From Deferribacteres bacterium (GTDB lineage Bacteria > Zhuqueibacterota > Zhuqueibacteria > Zhuqueibacterales > Geothermadaptataceae): 64,000 bases of DNA. Each line of letters opens with the position of its first letter. Position 1 is the stretch's first letter. Location of the stretch: contig JACKDF010000003.1 in NCBI GenBank assembly GCA_020633655.1, positions 186,001 to 250,000 of the forward strand, written 5' to 3'. This document shows, piece after piece, positions 1 through 9,384 of this stretch. Position numbers and translations under genes: made by a program. Under the pieces are notes generated by a model. It was not told where the DNA came from. It searched no databases and was given only the letters and a program-made list of their open reading frames with translations.

Positions 1-618
1 GAAGTATTTTATAATATGGATCATTACATAATTGCTTTGGGTTTTGAAAGAGGAAAATTTCAGATATGCGATCCTGAAGGGGTTATGGTAGCGTTTCTAT
101 CAGAAGATGATTTACTTAATGCATGGCATGGTGATCAAATTCCTGAAGGAAGAGGAAAATTTATCATGCGACGTGTTTTGGGAAAAGTAAACACTTTTAA
201 TGGTCACCAGGAAATTCTTATTAGGACATTGCAATTAGCTATAAAAAATTTGGTAGATGTTCGGCAAAAAAAGTATGGAGGAGAAAAAGCATTACAAGTA
301 TTAGCAGATCGGGCTTTTATAATTGAAACAGATATTTCTTTAAAACATGGTCTGACGTTTGTCATTCCAACAAGAATTCAACGATGCATCATTATTCAAG
401 AATTTGTTAAAAAAATTCTTGAATATCCATTTGCTCAGGCATATACACAATATTTAGCTAAAATTCTTTTATTATTGGATAGACAGGTCCAAACGTATAG
501 CCAAATTTTAGCTAACATTATTGACAGAGTTCCAGGAGCTTTAAGTCAATTACCATCAGTAGCGATTCTAGAAGGGATGCTGACAGATCTTTTCGTAGAT
601 ATCGGAGAGAAATTATGA
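1..618 (+). CDS. BtrH/C39-like fold protein, 5' truncated by window edge
   Basis: The reading frame is open from base 1, so the gene starts upstream; the ATG at 16 is internal. Near the visible start is a DHYIIALGF segment followed by a CDPEG motif. This is the His and Asp part of the papain/C39-like fold seen in BtrH N-terminal domains, followed by a helical C-terminal half. The nucleophile Cys would lie outside the window. In butirosin biosynthesis BtrH transfers an acyl group from a carrier protein, and other relatives are of unknown function. The gene overlaps the ketosynthase-like gene by 4 nt (ATGA), so the two are probably translationally coupled. A second, partly degenerate copy of the family lies at 11,790-12,773. 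Family assignment is from motif reading only. Confidence 0.6.
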   Translation, partial: EVFYNMDHYIIALGFERGKFQICDPEGVMVAFLSEDDLLNAWHGDQIPEGRGKFIMRRVLGKVNTFNGHQEILIRTLQLAIKNLVDVRQKKYGGEKALQVLADRAFIIETDISLKHGLTFVIPTRIQRCIIIQEFVKKILEYPFAQAYTQYLAKILLLLDRQVQTYSQILANIIDRVPGALSQLPSVAILEGMLTDLFVDIGEKL

Positions 619-1547
619 AGAATTATGGTTTTGAACAGATGACATACGAAATACCTTCACAATTACTCGATGTAGATACGCTTGCCCGCCAAGCAGGTTT
701 TGGCAACACAATGATTGAACGATTATATGATGGAGGATTGCAATGTATTCCTGTTGGTGATGAGACACCTCTTTCTAACCTTGTAAATAAAGTTATTGCA
801 AAGCTTGATAAAATTATTCCACATCTACCTGAGCGGACTAAGGGTATTATTTTAGCGCATTCAATTCCAATTTTAGCACCAGCAGAAGTGTCTTTTTTTG
901 AATTGTGTTTTCGAGGATTTGCTCTCGACCATGTTCCTAGAATTGCTGTTGAAGGGCAACCTTGTTCAATTCTTCATATGGCAGTTCAATTAGCAGGTTA
1001 TTGGTTAAAAGAGATTTCTGCTGATTGTGGCATATTGCTCATTGGGGCGGATCAAGCTTATTCTGTTCAAGATCGAATTTTCTTTGGTTCTGCTATGGGC
1101 GATGTAGCTGTGGCTGGTTTTGTAACCTGTAAAACTGACCGAGATCAAATACTGTCTTCTGTAAGCGAATGTGAGATCATTGCATACAATGGAGAGGATT
1201 CCCATCCACAAGACATTGCTCGTTTTAGGGAGCTTAATCCTCTCTACATTCGCCATGCAATTGAAACCTGTTTAGAGCAGGGAAATGTTACGTTAGATAA
1301 TATCTCATTCATCGTGCCTCATACGCCCTATATGATGATTTGGGATACAATGGCGGAATTATTAAAATTTCCACGAAAACAGATTTTAACGAATTATCTT
1401 AGTGAAACCGGACATTTGAATTCGAATGATTCTTTTGTTCACTATGTCCGTGCTGTTAATGAAGGATTGATAAAAGATGGTGACATTGCCCTTCTGGTTA
1501 ATCCTGGATTTGGAGGGACACGTGGTTGTACGTTAATTCGACGATAA
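615..1547 (+). CDS. FabH-type (KAS III-like) ketosynthase/acyltransferase
   Basis: This 310-residue protein has a thiolase-fold layout. It carries a candidate nucleophile Cys117 in GQPCSI, a His236 in VPHTPY, and a GHLNSND segment near residues 266-272 where FabH normally has its GN motif. The family condenses or transfers acyl groups from CoA or carrier proteins. Because the third catalytic position is altered from the FabH Asn pattern, an acyl-transfer or ester/amide-forming role (as in CerJ-type relatives) is as likely as Claisen condensation. It overlaps the preceding BtrH-like gene by 4 nt, which suggests that both act on the same thioester intermediate. No acyl carrier protein gene was recognised in the window. 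Confidence 0.75.
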   Translation: MKNYGFEQMTYEIPSQLLDVDTLARQAGFGNTMIERLYDGGLQCIPVGDETPLSNLVNKVIAKLDKIIPHLPERTKGIILAHSIPILAPAEVSFFELCFRGFALDHVPRIAVEGQPCSILHMAVQLAGYWLKEISADCGILLIGADQAYSVQDRIFFGSAMGDVAVAGFVTCKTDRDQILSSVSECEIIAYNGEDSHPQDIARFRELNPLYIRHAIETCLEQGNVTLDNISFIVPHTPYMMIWDTMAELLKFPRKQILTNYLSETGHLNSNDSFVHYVRAVNEGLIKDGDIALLVNPGFGGTRGCTLIRR

Positions 1548-1586
1548 ATGCAATCAATCCATCATTGCAAATTTAACAAATGAAAG

Positions 1587-2546
1587 ATGAACGAGATGGC
1601 TAATAAGAAACGTTTAAATGTCCATTTGTATGTTACCCCTCTTTGCAATCTCGCATGTAAACATTGCTACTACAATGCTAAATCTAGGGAAATATTCTCA
1701 GGTCGATTACTTACAATCCTTGAAATGAAGGAGATTGTCACAATCTTAAGTGATTCTTATGCAGCCGCCTTTGACGTTGAAGGAGGGGAATTTTTTTTAC
1801 GTCCTGATATTGATGAATTATTTGAAGTTGTACCAAGTCACTATTGGAATAATATTACAATAACCACTAATGGAACGGTAAATGTTGGGATTGACCCAAA
1901 ACATCTACGGTGTTTAGATGAGTTTCGGATTTCTGTTGAGGGACATACCGATGAGTTACAACACGATATACGAGGTATTAATCTATCCCCAGTTTTAGAG
2001 ACTTGTTTACACCTACACTCAAATAGGGTTCCAGTCACATTACGGATAACATTACATAAAAAGAATTATAAATACTTACCTGAGATGATAGAAAAATTTA
2101 TAGCACTTGGTTTTACAAAATTCAGCATGTATGAGTTTCAACCGGTAGGACAAGGGTATTCTTATAGAAACGAATACAGCCTGAATCAGCTTGAGATAGA
2201 AAAGATCTTTAATCTTTTGCTCTCATTCACAAATTATGAAAAAATAGAACTTTTGAAATTGAGTCTAAGCCGCAAAAGGATTCCAATTGTAACTACATAT
2301 CGATCCAAATTCGTCAGGATAGGATATAATGTTGCTGATTTATCAGGGATTTCAAGTTTAACAATCAATTATAATGGAGAAATTGGTATTTGTCCCTGGA
2401 ATGTGGGAGATGATGTAATTGGACTCTTTTACAAAGATGATTTTAAAACAGATATTTCAAAATACGTAGAGAGAGGTTTATTCAACCATTTCTGTGATTA
2501 TTGTTCAGCTATAAGAATAATATATCAGCAACCAAAAGGCAACTGA
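1587..2546 (+). CDS. Radical SAM enzyme with Cys-rich C-terminus (SPASM-like)
   Basis: This 319-residue protein has a canonical CxxxCxxC cluster motif at Cys20, Cys24 and Cys27 (CNLACKHC). It would bind a 4Fe-4S cluster and cleave S-adenosylmethionine. The C-terminal part has an NGEIGICPW segment and a later CDYC, resembling a shortened SPASM/twitch auxiliary-cluster domain. Enzymes of this class modify peptides or small metabolites, and the substrate cannot be inferred. The start at 1587 is preceded by a weak purine stretch; ATG 1596 is an alternative. It lies 39 nt after the ketosynthase-like gene and is probably in the same operon. Confidence 0.85.
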   Translation: MNEMANKKRLNVHLYVTPLCNLACKHCYYNAKSREIFSGRLLTILEMKEIVTILSDSYAAAFDVEGGEFFLRPDIDELFEVVPSHYWNNITITTNGTVNVGIDPKHLRCLDEFRISVEGHTDELQHDIRGINLSPVLETCLHLHSNRVPVTLRITLHKKNYKYLPEMIEKFIALGFTKFSMYEFQPVGQGYSYRNEYSLNQLEIEKIFNLLLSFTNYEKIELLKLSLSRKRIPIVTTYRSKFVRIGYNVADLSGISSLTINYNGEIGICPWNVGDDVIGLFYKDDFKTDISKYVERGLFNHFCDYCSAIRIIYQQPKGN

Positions 2547-2582
2547 TTCCAAAAGAGTCACATCTTTTTTGAGATTTTTAAA

Positions 2583-3557
2583 ATGAGAAATTTAAAAGAC
2601 TTAAACGAATATCATGTGGGGAATACTCCACTGTATCATGCGAAATCTTACTGCCCATCTCAAAATCTGTATCTTAAGCTAGAAATGCTGAATCCTCTTG
2701 GAAGTATAAAAGACCGAACCGCTTATTATATTCTAAAAAATTTAATTGACACAGGACGATTAACATCAGATATAAAAATAGTGGAATCTTCATCAGGAAA
2801 TTTAGGGTTAGCTCTCAACTATTTTGCTTGTGATATTGGCATATATTTCAGGTGTTTAATTGATCCTACAGTACCGCAGGAAAAACAAAAGCAACTTGAA
2901 GATGCGGATATTGACGTATATGTTGTGGCTTTAGATGATAATCCAGACTATCGGACGGCCCGTATTCAGCTAGCTAAGGAATTGAATCAACAAAAGGATT
3001 GGATTTGGACTAATCAATATAATAATCCTGCTAATGTTCAGGCTCATTATGAAACAACAGGTCCGGAAATCTGGTTACAAACAAGGGGCTCTGTCGATTA
3101 TGTAGTATGTTCTGTAGGAACGGGGGGGACAATTTGTGGAATTGGTCGCTATTTGAAACAACAGAATTTTTCAATCAAAATTATTGCAGTTGAGCCAGAC
3201 GGTTCAACTGCGTTTGGAGGACAACCAGGAAAATATCTCAGTGTGGGGTCTGGGATGAGAGGACAATCGGGAATCTTCAAACTGTATGGACATGTAGTTG
3301 ACTATTATTGTAAAGTAAAAGATCTGGATGCCCTTCAAGAATGTGTAAATTTTTTTAGCGCAGAGAATATCAGTATAGGCGTTACCACAGGATCAGTACT
3401 CGTGGTTGCTTCATGTATAGCATTGCGATACCCTAAAAGCAAGATCGTAGTTATTGCCCCTGATGATGGAGAAAAATATTTTGATCTTTTTGAGGGGATC
3501 TCTCCTGATAAACATCATTGTGATGATGTTATCTTACATCCTTACGTCAATAAATAG
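2583..3557 (+). CDS. PLP-dependent cysteine synthase/SbnA-like enzyme
   Basis: This 324-residue fold-type II PLP enzyme has the Schiff-base lysine at Lys43 (GSIKDRTA), the ESSSGNLG phosphate and substrate loop, and the SVGTGGT PLP-phosphate loop. The DPTVP segment and the C-terminal PDDGEKYFDLF resemble SbnA more than CysK. SbnA joins O-phosphoserine and glutamate on the way to 2,3-diaminopropionate. CysK-type beta-replacement is the alternative. In this cluster it would supply a non-standard amino acid. It is the last gene before a 0.9-kb gap without intact genes. Confidence 0.8.
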   Translation: MRNLKDLNEYHVGNTPLYHAKSYCPSQNLYLKLEMLNPLGSIKDRTAYYILKNLIDTGRLTSDIKIVESSSGNLGLALNYFACDIGIYFRCLIDPTVPQEKQKQLEDADIDVYVVALDDNPDYRTARIQLAKELNQQKDWIWTNQYNNPANVQAHYETTGPEIWLQTRGSVDYVVCSVGTGGTICGIGRYLKQQNFSIKIIAVEPDGSTAFGGQPGKYLSVGSGMRGQSGIFKLYGHVVDYYCKVKDLDALQECVNFFSAENISIGVTTGSVLVVASCIALRYPKSKIVVIAPDDGEKYFDLFEGISPDKHHCDDVILHPYVNK

Positions 3558-4499
3558 TTACGAATGGAAGGGCACACCATATATTGATAAAGTTAACTAT
3601 TCTGACGAAATGGAGTAATAGTCTTTTAAAAGAAATTGAATCAATAAATATTCAAAGTAATTTTACAATCAAAACAGGACAGATTTGTGGGGCTGTATTA
3701 ACCAACATTGATAATGGCGATATGGACAACGTCAAGTTATAAAAAAGTTACATCAGAGATCATTTTGAGCGTATCCATCAAATAGAACTTCCTTTTAACT
3801 TTTTACTAAACATCCTTTAATGGAAGGGGCGAACGCACACAAACATATCGAAATGATGAAATCGATATGATAATATGACTAAAAAATCTTTCGGTCGATA
3901 TGATGACAATATTCTATCCATTGTTAGGAGAACTAATTCAATATCATTCTCCAAAGCTGAAAATAATAATTTCTACAATTCGCGATGTCAAATCAGTTCA
4001 ATCTGTTTTATTGCTCTCTGGATTCCTATTCAACAATAGATAACACCACTTTGGGTAAGAGTTTTTATTAAAAGAAAAAATTTAGTTGCTGTTCGGATTG
4101 CGAGAAATGCCATTTATGTGATAAAATTGCAGAAAAGAGTGTTTGCTTGAAACTGGAAGCCTATATATACATCGAAGATTTGGAGCTAAGACCATCTGCT
4201 CGGATTACTTTAGACTCTTTTCCAAAATGACATCAATACTCACCAAAGCATTTTTGTAAAATTGAAGCGAAAGAGCACAGGGTAAACAAATTTAAAAAGC
4301 TAAATAAATGTACATTATTGGCGTTTACAAGCCTGAAAGACATAGTTGATACCTTTTGTATTTCCATGGTGGAAGACTGAAGTCATCTATCACAATCACA
4401 ATGTGTATATAATATGCAGTATATCCTGGTATTATTAGCTAAATATATAATTGATATTTTATTATTTTTGGTGCGTAAATCCTGAAAGGAGAATAATCT
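3558..4499 (+). other. About 940 nt without an intact gene; decayed coding remnants
   Basis: No long open frame exists on either strand. A TTG-started 52-codon frame at 3584-3742 has a faint resemblance to an AbrB/MazE-type N-terminus (TKWSNSL). A Cys-rich frame near 4087-4220 without a start (CCSDCEKCHLC, then a stop) looks like the tail of a broken metal-binding protein. The last 60 nt are very AT-rich and lead to a strong ribosome-binding site (AAAGGAGA, 4485-4492). A promoter for the uvrA-like gene probably lies here. Confidence 0.4.
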
Positions 4500-6743
4500 A
4501 TGAACATAAAGATCATTGGAGCAAAAGAGCATAATCTGAAAAATGTGACTTTGAGCATTCCACGAAATGAATTAGTTGTGATAACCGGAGTCTCTGGCTC
4601 AGGAAAGTCTTCTTTGGCATTCGATACTATATTTGCAGAGGCCCAACGGGATTATTTAGAATCATTGAGTACATATGCAAGAAAAAGTCTTCCACGAATC
4701 AGTCCTACCAATGTTGATTCCATTGAAGGCTTATCACCATGCATCGTGATCGATCAAAGACCTTTAGCCCGTAATCCCCGTTCTACAGTAGGAACGGTTA
4801 CAGAGATCTACACTTTTCTGCGTTTATTATATTCGCGTTTAGGACAACCAATTCTAAGAGCTGGAGATTTTTCATTTAATAATCCGTCAGGTGCCTGTCA
4901 GTCATGTAAAGGATTAGGTGTGGAACTTCTTCCTGATCTTGATCGATTGATAGATTGGCATAAATCGCTTTCAGATGGAGCAATTCTTCATCGTACTTGG
5001 AAAGTAGGAGGACGTTATTGGAATATTATCAATGCGATAGATTTCTTTGATATGAAAAAGCCCTTAAAAGATTTTACGAGAGACGAATTGAATACGTTAC
5101 TTTATTCTGAACCTGTCCAATATCAAAATGAGACACCGGGGTACGTGCAAAGTTTTTCTTTTGAGGGAGTAGTAAAGCGTTTGAATAAAAGACAAGGAGA
5201 TAGTCGTGGGCTTGAAGGAAACTCATATGATACTCAGTTTTTTTGTTTAGATTCATGTAGTGAATGTAAAGGCGCACGTATCAATGCCAGAGCTCGCTCG
5301 GTGAAAGTAAGGGAACGATCCATAGTTGATCTTGTCACAATGGAAATAAAGGATTTAATTCCATATATTTCTACACTTGATGGAGCAATAGCCGATTCAA
5401 TTACACCTTATATGACTAAATTGTTAGAATATCTTAATAACATTGGACTAGGATACCTTACATTAAGCCGATCAGTGGCGACACTTTCAAACGGAGAATC
5501 TCAACGGTTGAAACTTGCTCGCCAACTTGGAAGTTCTTTGACTGAAATAATCTATATTCTTGATGAGCCAACTGCCGGTCTACATGCAAGAGACGTTTCT
5601 CACCTCATTGATGTTTTAAAAAAATTAGTATCAAAACCTAATACTGTAATTGTTGTAGAACATGATAGGGATGTAATGTTACATGCAGGTGTCATTGTAG
5701 ATATTGGACCTGGAGCCGGCATACATGGAGGCAAAGTGGTTGCTCAAGGTACCCCAGAAGAAATTATTCAAAACAATTCTATCACTGGAAGTTATCTTGC
5801 TGCAAAAAAACACATACAAGTGAGAAAAGTTCGGAATCATGCAAATGGATACATCCAAATCCAAAATGCTAAACTTCATAATCTCAAAAATATAGATGTC
5901 AATATACCTAAAAATGTCCTGACATGTATAACCGGAGTTTCAGGTTCTGGTAAAAGCTCACTCATTGAAGTTATTCTTAAAAAATATTCTCATATTATCG
6001 TAGTTGACCAGACTTCCGTAGGAAAATCTCCACGCTCGAATCCTGCAACATACGTCAAAGCTTTTGATGATATACGGAAAGAATTTGCCAATGCTACAGG
6101 TCAAAACGAGTCTATGTTCACATTTAATGGAAAAGGAGCCTGCGAAGAGTGTGACGGCCTTGGATATACTATAATGGATATGCACTTTTTAGGAGACGTC
6201 AAACAAGTTTGTGAAGAATGCAAGGGGAAACGATATAATTCAAAAACATTAGAGTATATGTATAAAGGAAAAAATATAGCTGATATACTTATAATGACTG
6301 CTGAGGAAGCTCGAAAATTTTTTGTAAATCCTAAAATAAAGCGTTGTCTGCAACTGTTAAGCGAGGTTGGTCTTGAATATTTACAATTAGGTCAACCATT
6401 AAGTACGCTTTCAGGTGGTGAGGCTCAACGAGTCAAATTAGCAAGCAGATTAAGTCAAAAAGGAAATATGTATATTCTTGATGAACCAACAAGGGGACTT
6501 CATTTTGCAGATATAGATTGCTTGCTTGCTTTACTTCAAAAACTTGTAGATAAGGGCAATACAGTAATTATTGTAGAACATAATCTCGATATAATCAAGA
6601 ACGCAGATTGGATTATCGATCTGGGACCTAATGGAGGTAAAGATGGGGGAGAAATAATTGCTGAAGGTCCGCCGGAACTAATTGTAAAATCTACACACTC
6701 CTATACAGGAAAATATTTGTCAAGAGAACTTAATATTCAATAG
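4500..6743 (+). CDS. Short UvrA-like ABC ATPase (UvrA2/DrrC type), probable self-resistance
   Basis: This 747-residue tandem ABC ATPase of the UvrA family has Walker A motifs at 30-38 and 479-487 (GVSGSGKSS), ABC signatures LSNGESQ (329-335) and LSGGEAQ, and Walker B/D-loops LDEPTAGLH (354-362) and LDEPTRGLH. Zinc-finger cysteine pairs lie at 133/136 and 253/256, with further CxxC pairs in the second half. Canonical UvrA is about 940 residues. Here the region after the N-terminal RLLYSRLG segment passes almost directly to the CQSC finger, so the UvrB-binding domain is missing. DrrC-type relatives protect producers of DNA-binding antibiotics. It has an ideal SD 7 nt before the ATG and lies 14 nt before the next radical SAM gene. 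Confidence 0.9.
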   Translation: MNIKIIGAKEHNLKNVTLSIPRNELVVITGVSGSGKSSLAFDTIFAEAQRDYLESLSTYARKSLPRISPTNVDSIEGLSPCIVIDQRPLARNPRSTVGTVTEIYTFLRLLYSRLGQPILRAGDFSFNNPSGACQSCKGLGVELLPDLDRLIDWHKSLSDGAILHRTWKVGGRYWNIINAIDFFDMKKPLKDFTRDELNTLLYSEPVQYQNETPGYVQSFSFEGVVKRLNKRQGDSRGLEGNSYDTQFFCLDSCSECKGARINARARSVKVRERSIVDLVTMEIKDLIPYISTLDGAIADSITPYMTKLLEYLNNIGLGYLTLSRSVATLSNGESQRLKLARQLGSSLTEIIYILDEPTAGLHARDVSHLIDVLKKLVSKPNTVIVVEHDRDVMLHAGVIVDIGPGAGIHGGKVVAQGTPEEIIQNNSITGSYLAAKKHIQVRKVRNHANGYIQIQNAKLHNLKNIDVNIPKNVLTCITGVSGSGKSSLIEVILKKYSHIIVVDQTSVGKSPRSNPATYVKAFDDIRKEFANATGQNESMFTFNGKGACEECDGLGYTIMDMHFLGDVKQVCEECKGKRYNSKTLEYMYKGKNIADILIMTAEEARKFFVNPKIKRCLQLLSEVGLEYLQLGQPLSTLSGGEAQRVKLASRLSQKGNMYILDEPTRGLHFADIDCLLALLQKLVDKGNTVIIVEHNLDIIKNADWIIDLGPNGGKDGGEIIAEGPPELIVKSTHSYTGKYLSRELNIQ

Positions 6744-6757
6744 TATTTTTATCTGAC

Positions 6758-7909
6758 ATGAATAGAAATAAAATTTTAGATTTAGTTAATATAAAATTAC
6801 GAAAAAACCGCCCCAAAGTACCCGAAACATTCAACCATACTCTTTGGATTGAGCACCAGTCTTCAAAACCATTCGTTCAGCTTTGGTTTAGAACGCGCGG
6901 TTGCCGTCATAATTATCGTGGTGGTTGTACAATGTGCGATTATTGGATAAGCGATCTAGTTTCTCCTGAACAAATGGTTGCCTCTGTAGAAGAAGGGCTT
7001 GGCAAGTTAGACTTTGAACCTGATATGATTTTATTGAATTCATCGGGGAGTGTATTTGATGATTGGGAAGTTCCTCCAGTAGCGCGTCAGAAAATCCTTG
7101 AACTACTTTCGAGGTATCGTAAAACTACTTTTATCTTTGAAACTCGAGCAGAAACGATCTCTTCTCAGAAAATTGCTGAATGTGTCAAGATTTTAAAAGG
7201 ACGGAATATTATTATTGAAATGGGATTTGAATCAACTGATCCATGGGTTCTTAAATATTGTATAAATAAATCGTTAGAACTCAAAAATGTTATTTCGGCT
7301 GTCCAGACTTTGAAAAAATTTAATGTAAAATCTATAGCAAATATTTTAGCTGGAGCTCCATTTCTTACTTTTTCTGAAACAATAAAAGATGTGGTAAATT
7401 CTATTAACTGGGCTTTTGAGCATGATGTGAATCAATGTGTACTCTTTCCTATGAATATCAAACCCTGGACTCTCATGTATTGGCTTGAACAATATGGAAT
7501 ATACACTTTACCATCTCTCTGGATATTAGTTGATGTAATCTCAAAATTAGATATACGATTACTTCCATATGTTCATATCTCTTGGTATAAAGCAAGACCT
7601 CAATCCCACCCATTATATCAAGAGTCTAATCGTAGCCCCATAACTTGTCCTAAATGCTATGATAATGTTATTCGCTTACTAAATGAATATAATTCCAGTG
7701 ATAATCGAGCACGGATTCTTGAAAAGCTAATGGAATTATCTTGTGATTGCAAACTCCAATGGCATGAACAAATAGAAATAAAACCAAGACAATCACTGGT
7801 TGAACGTGTACAAACAAACTATGAAGTGATAGCTAGACAAATCTTAGGGGAACAATGGTGGAACCAGTATGGTGAAGCTACTCTTGCTGAAATTGAAAGT
7901 CCTGGATAG
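6758..7909 (+). CDS. RaSEA/TIGR01210-like radical SAM enzyme, copy 1
   Basis: This 383-residue protein has the unusual Cx7CxxC radical SAM motif (Cys49, Cys57, Cys60; GCRHNYRGGCTMC) typical of the RaSEA/TIGR01210 group. The best-known member acts in archaeosine tRNA modification. A C-terminal CPKC plus CDC set probably binds a metal. No archaeosine partner genes are present, so a role in small-molecule assembly is more likely. It is paralogous to the protein at 9385-10,527, and the two copies flank an ATP-grasp ligase. The gene starts 14 nt after the uvrA-like stop. Confidence 0.8.
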   Translation: MNRNKILDLVNIKLRKNRPKVPETFNHTLWIEHQSSKPFVQLWFRTRGCRHNYRGGCTMCDYWISDLVSPEQMVASVEEGLGKLDFEPDMILLNSSGSVFDDWEVPPVARQKILELLSRYRKTTFIFETRAETISSQKIAECVKILKGRNIIIEMGFESTDPWVLKYCINKSLELKNVISAVQTLKKFNVKSIANILAGAPFLTFSETIKDVVNSINWAFEHDVNQCVLFPMNIKPWTLMYWLEQYGIYTLPSLWILVDVISKLDIRLLPYVHISWYKARPQSHPLYQESNRSPITCPKCYDNVIRLLNEYNSSDNRARILEKLMELSCDCKLQWHEQIEIKPRQSLVERVQTNYEVIARQILGEQWWNQYGEATLAEIESPG

Positions 7910-7947
7910 ACACGTAAAGTGTATTTTGACGTGTTGAGGAGAAAAAT

Positions 7948-9363
7948 ATGAATTCATCATCTATTATTATACCTAATGTGCATGATTACGTTCGGAGAGG
8001 AATGGATCCAAGTTTTCCTGAAAGACTTCTTGCAGAATGGAGAGATATTGCCTCAGGATTCTCCGAAGTTTCATTGTTTTGGGAAGGAAATGATAAGCTA
8101 GTTCTGTCCCCCAGAGAAATAAACAAAAATTTCATTAGTTATATCAAAGGGCTACTTGGATACGAAAACTTATTGGTCTTAGTTCCTCGGAGCTATACGT
8201 CAGATTTTTGCGATGACATTTTAGGCGATGAGACGCTTTTTTCAAAAATCGTAGATTATTCCATGGATAGTAGAATACCTCATATTTTATCATGGGGAGC
8301 TACAGAGACAATTTATCTTTTATTAAATAAGCTTCAAAATTATGGAGCTAATTTTTTATCGCAAGAATTGCCTGACCGTAATAATTATTGGACAAGTTTA
8401 TACTTTGATTCCAAAGCTGGTTTTAGAGAATTATGCTCTAAGCTTCAGCAATTTGATTCTCAAATCCAAATTCCACAGGGATTTGCTTGTGGTTCTTTAA
8501 ATGAGGCCCTTGAAATTCTCAGATGGTTTTATTCTCACCGCACACCATGCGTTATTAAAGCTTCATCTGGTGTCAGTGGTTTTGGTAATGTCTTCATTTA
8601 TGGGGATAGCTTTGAAAAAACGTTCAAAGATGTTGCTAGTTATGTTAAAAATTCTATTCAAGAGCTACCATATTTTACCAGTGACATAATAATTGTAGAG
8701 GAAATGGTTATATCAAATCCTTTAAAGTTAAAGAATTCGTGTATTTGCTCCAATTCTCCTTTTATGAGCGGGTTTATCTCGCCTGATGGTGAAATGAAAA
8801 TAATTGGCGGTGGAATTGATATAAGGAACGAGCAATGTTACTATGTTGGGGCCGAGCTTGGAAAGGAAGGAGAGTTTTCAAAAGTTTCGGATGTTCTTAA
8901 CCCTATCATGTATAAAATTGGTAAAGCTATTTCAGAATATGGGTATCGGGGACATTGGGGCGTTAATTTTGTACTATCGAAGAGAGGTATGCCAATCGCA
9001 ATTGAGCTTAATGCCCGACGCTGTGGAGAATCACATGTATATGCAATAGCAAAAAGAATTTACGGAGAAGAATGGATAAAGTTATGCTATGCAATTACAA
9101 GATTTCCCTATTATATTCAACCAGCTCCAGATGTATCTATTGACTCTATCCTCCATATATTCGAAAGAACAAATGCTGTTTACAAAAAAGATGATGTTAT
9201 GGCTATACCTACACAAGTTAGCTGGTTGCATCAGAAATATCCCGGAATAGGCTACGTGCTGTTTGGTCCAAATAAGTCCCTTGTGAAGTCAACAGAAGAA
9301 TTTTTACTCAATCAATTCTTAAATGTAGGTATAAAGGGCATTAATGGTCAACATCCAAATTAA
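7948..9363 (+). CDS. ATP-grasp carboxylate-amine ligase
   Basis: The 471-residue protein has a pre-ATP-grasp N-terminal half. This is followed by an ATP-binding lysine segment (TPCVIKASSGVSG), a VEEMV hinge-like acidic segment and a metal-binding IELNARRCGESH motif. Such enzymes form an acyl-phosphate and couple it to an amine, thiol or peptide. BtrJ of butirosin and the PGM1-type peptide ligases are possible functional parallels. A strong SD (GAGGAG) precedes the ATG. Its position between two paralogous radical SAM genes and upstream of a decarboxylase suggests amino-acid loading or coupling. The substrate is unknown. Confidence 0.75.
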   Translation: MNSSSIIIPNVHDYVRRGMDPSFPERLLAEWRDIASGFSEVSLFWEGNDKLVLSPREINKNFISYIKGLLGYENLLVLVPRSYTSDFCDDILGDETLFSKIVDYSMDSRIPHILSWGATETIYLLLNKLQNYGANFLSQELPDRNNYWTSLYFDSKAGFRELCSKLQQFDSQIQIPQGFACGSLNEALEILRWFYSHRTPCVIKASSGVSGFGNVFIYGDSFEKTFKDVASYVKNSIQELPYFTSDIIIVEEMVISNPLKLKNSCICSNSPFMSGFISPDGEMKIIGGGIDIRNEQCYYVGAELGKEGEFSKVSDVLNPIMYKIGKAISEYGYRGHWGVNFVLSKRGMPIAIELNARRCGESHVYAIAKRIYGEEWIKLCYAITRFPYYIQPAPDVSIDSILHIFERTNAVYKKDDVMAIPTQVSWLHQKYPGIGYVLFGPNKSLVKSTEEFLLNQFLNVGIKGINGQHPN

Positions 9364-9384
9364 AAACTTTTTGGAGAACATGGT

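Noticed and set aside
1005..1256. 83-codon minus-strand ORF
   Set aside because: It is a shadow of the ketosynthase-like gene with no independent support.
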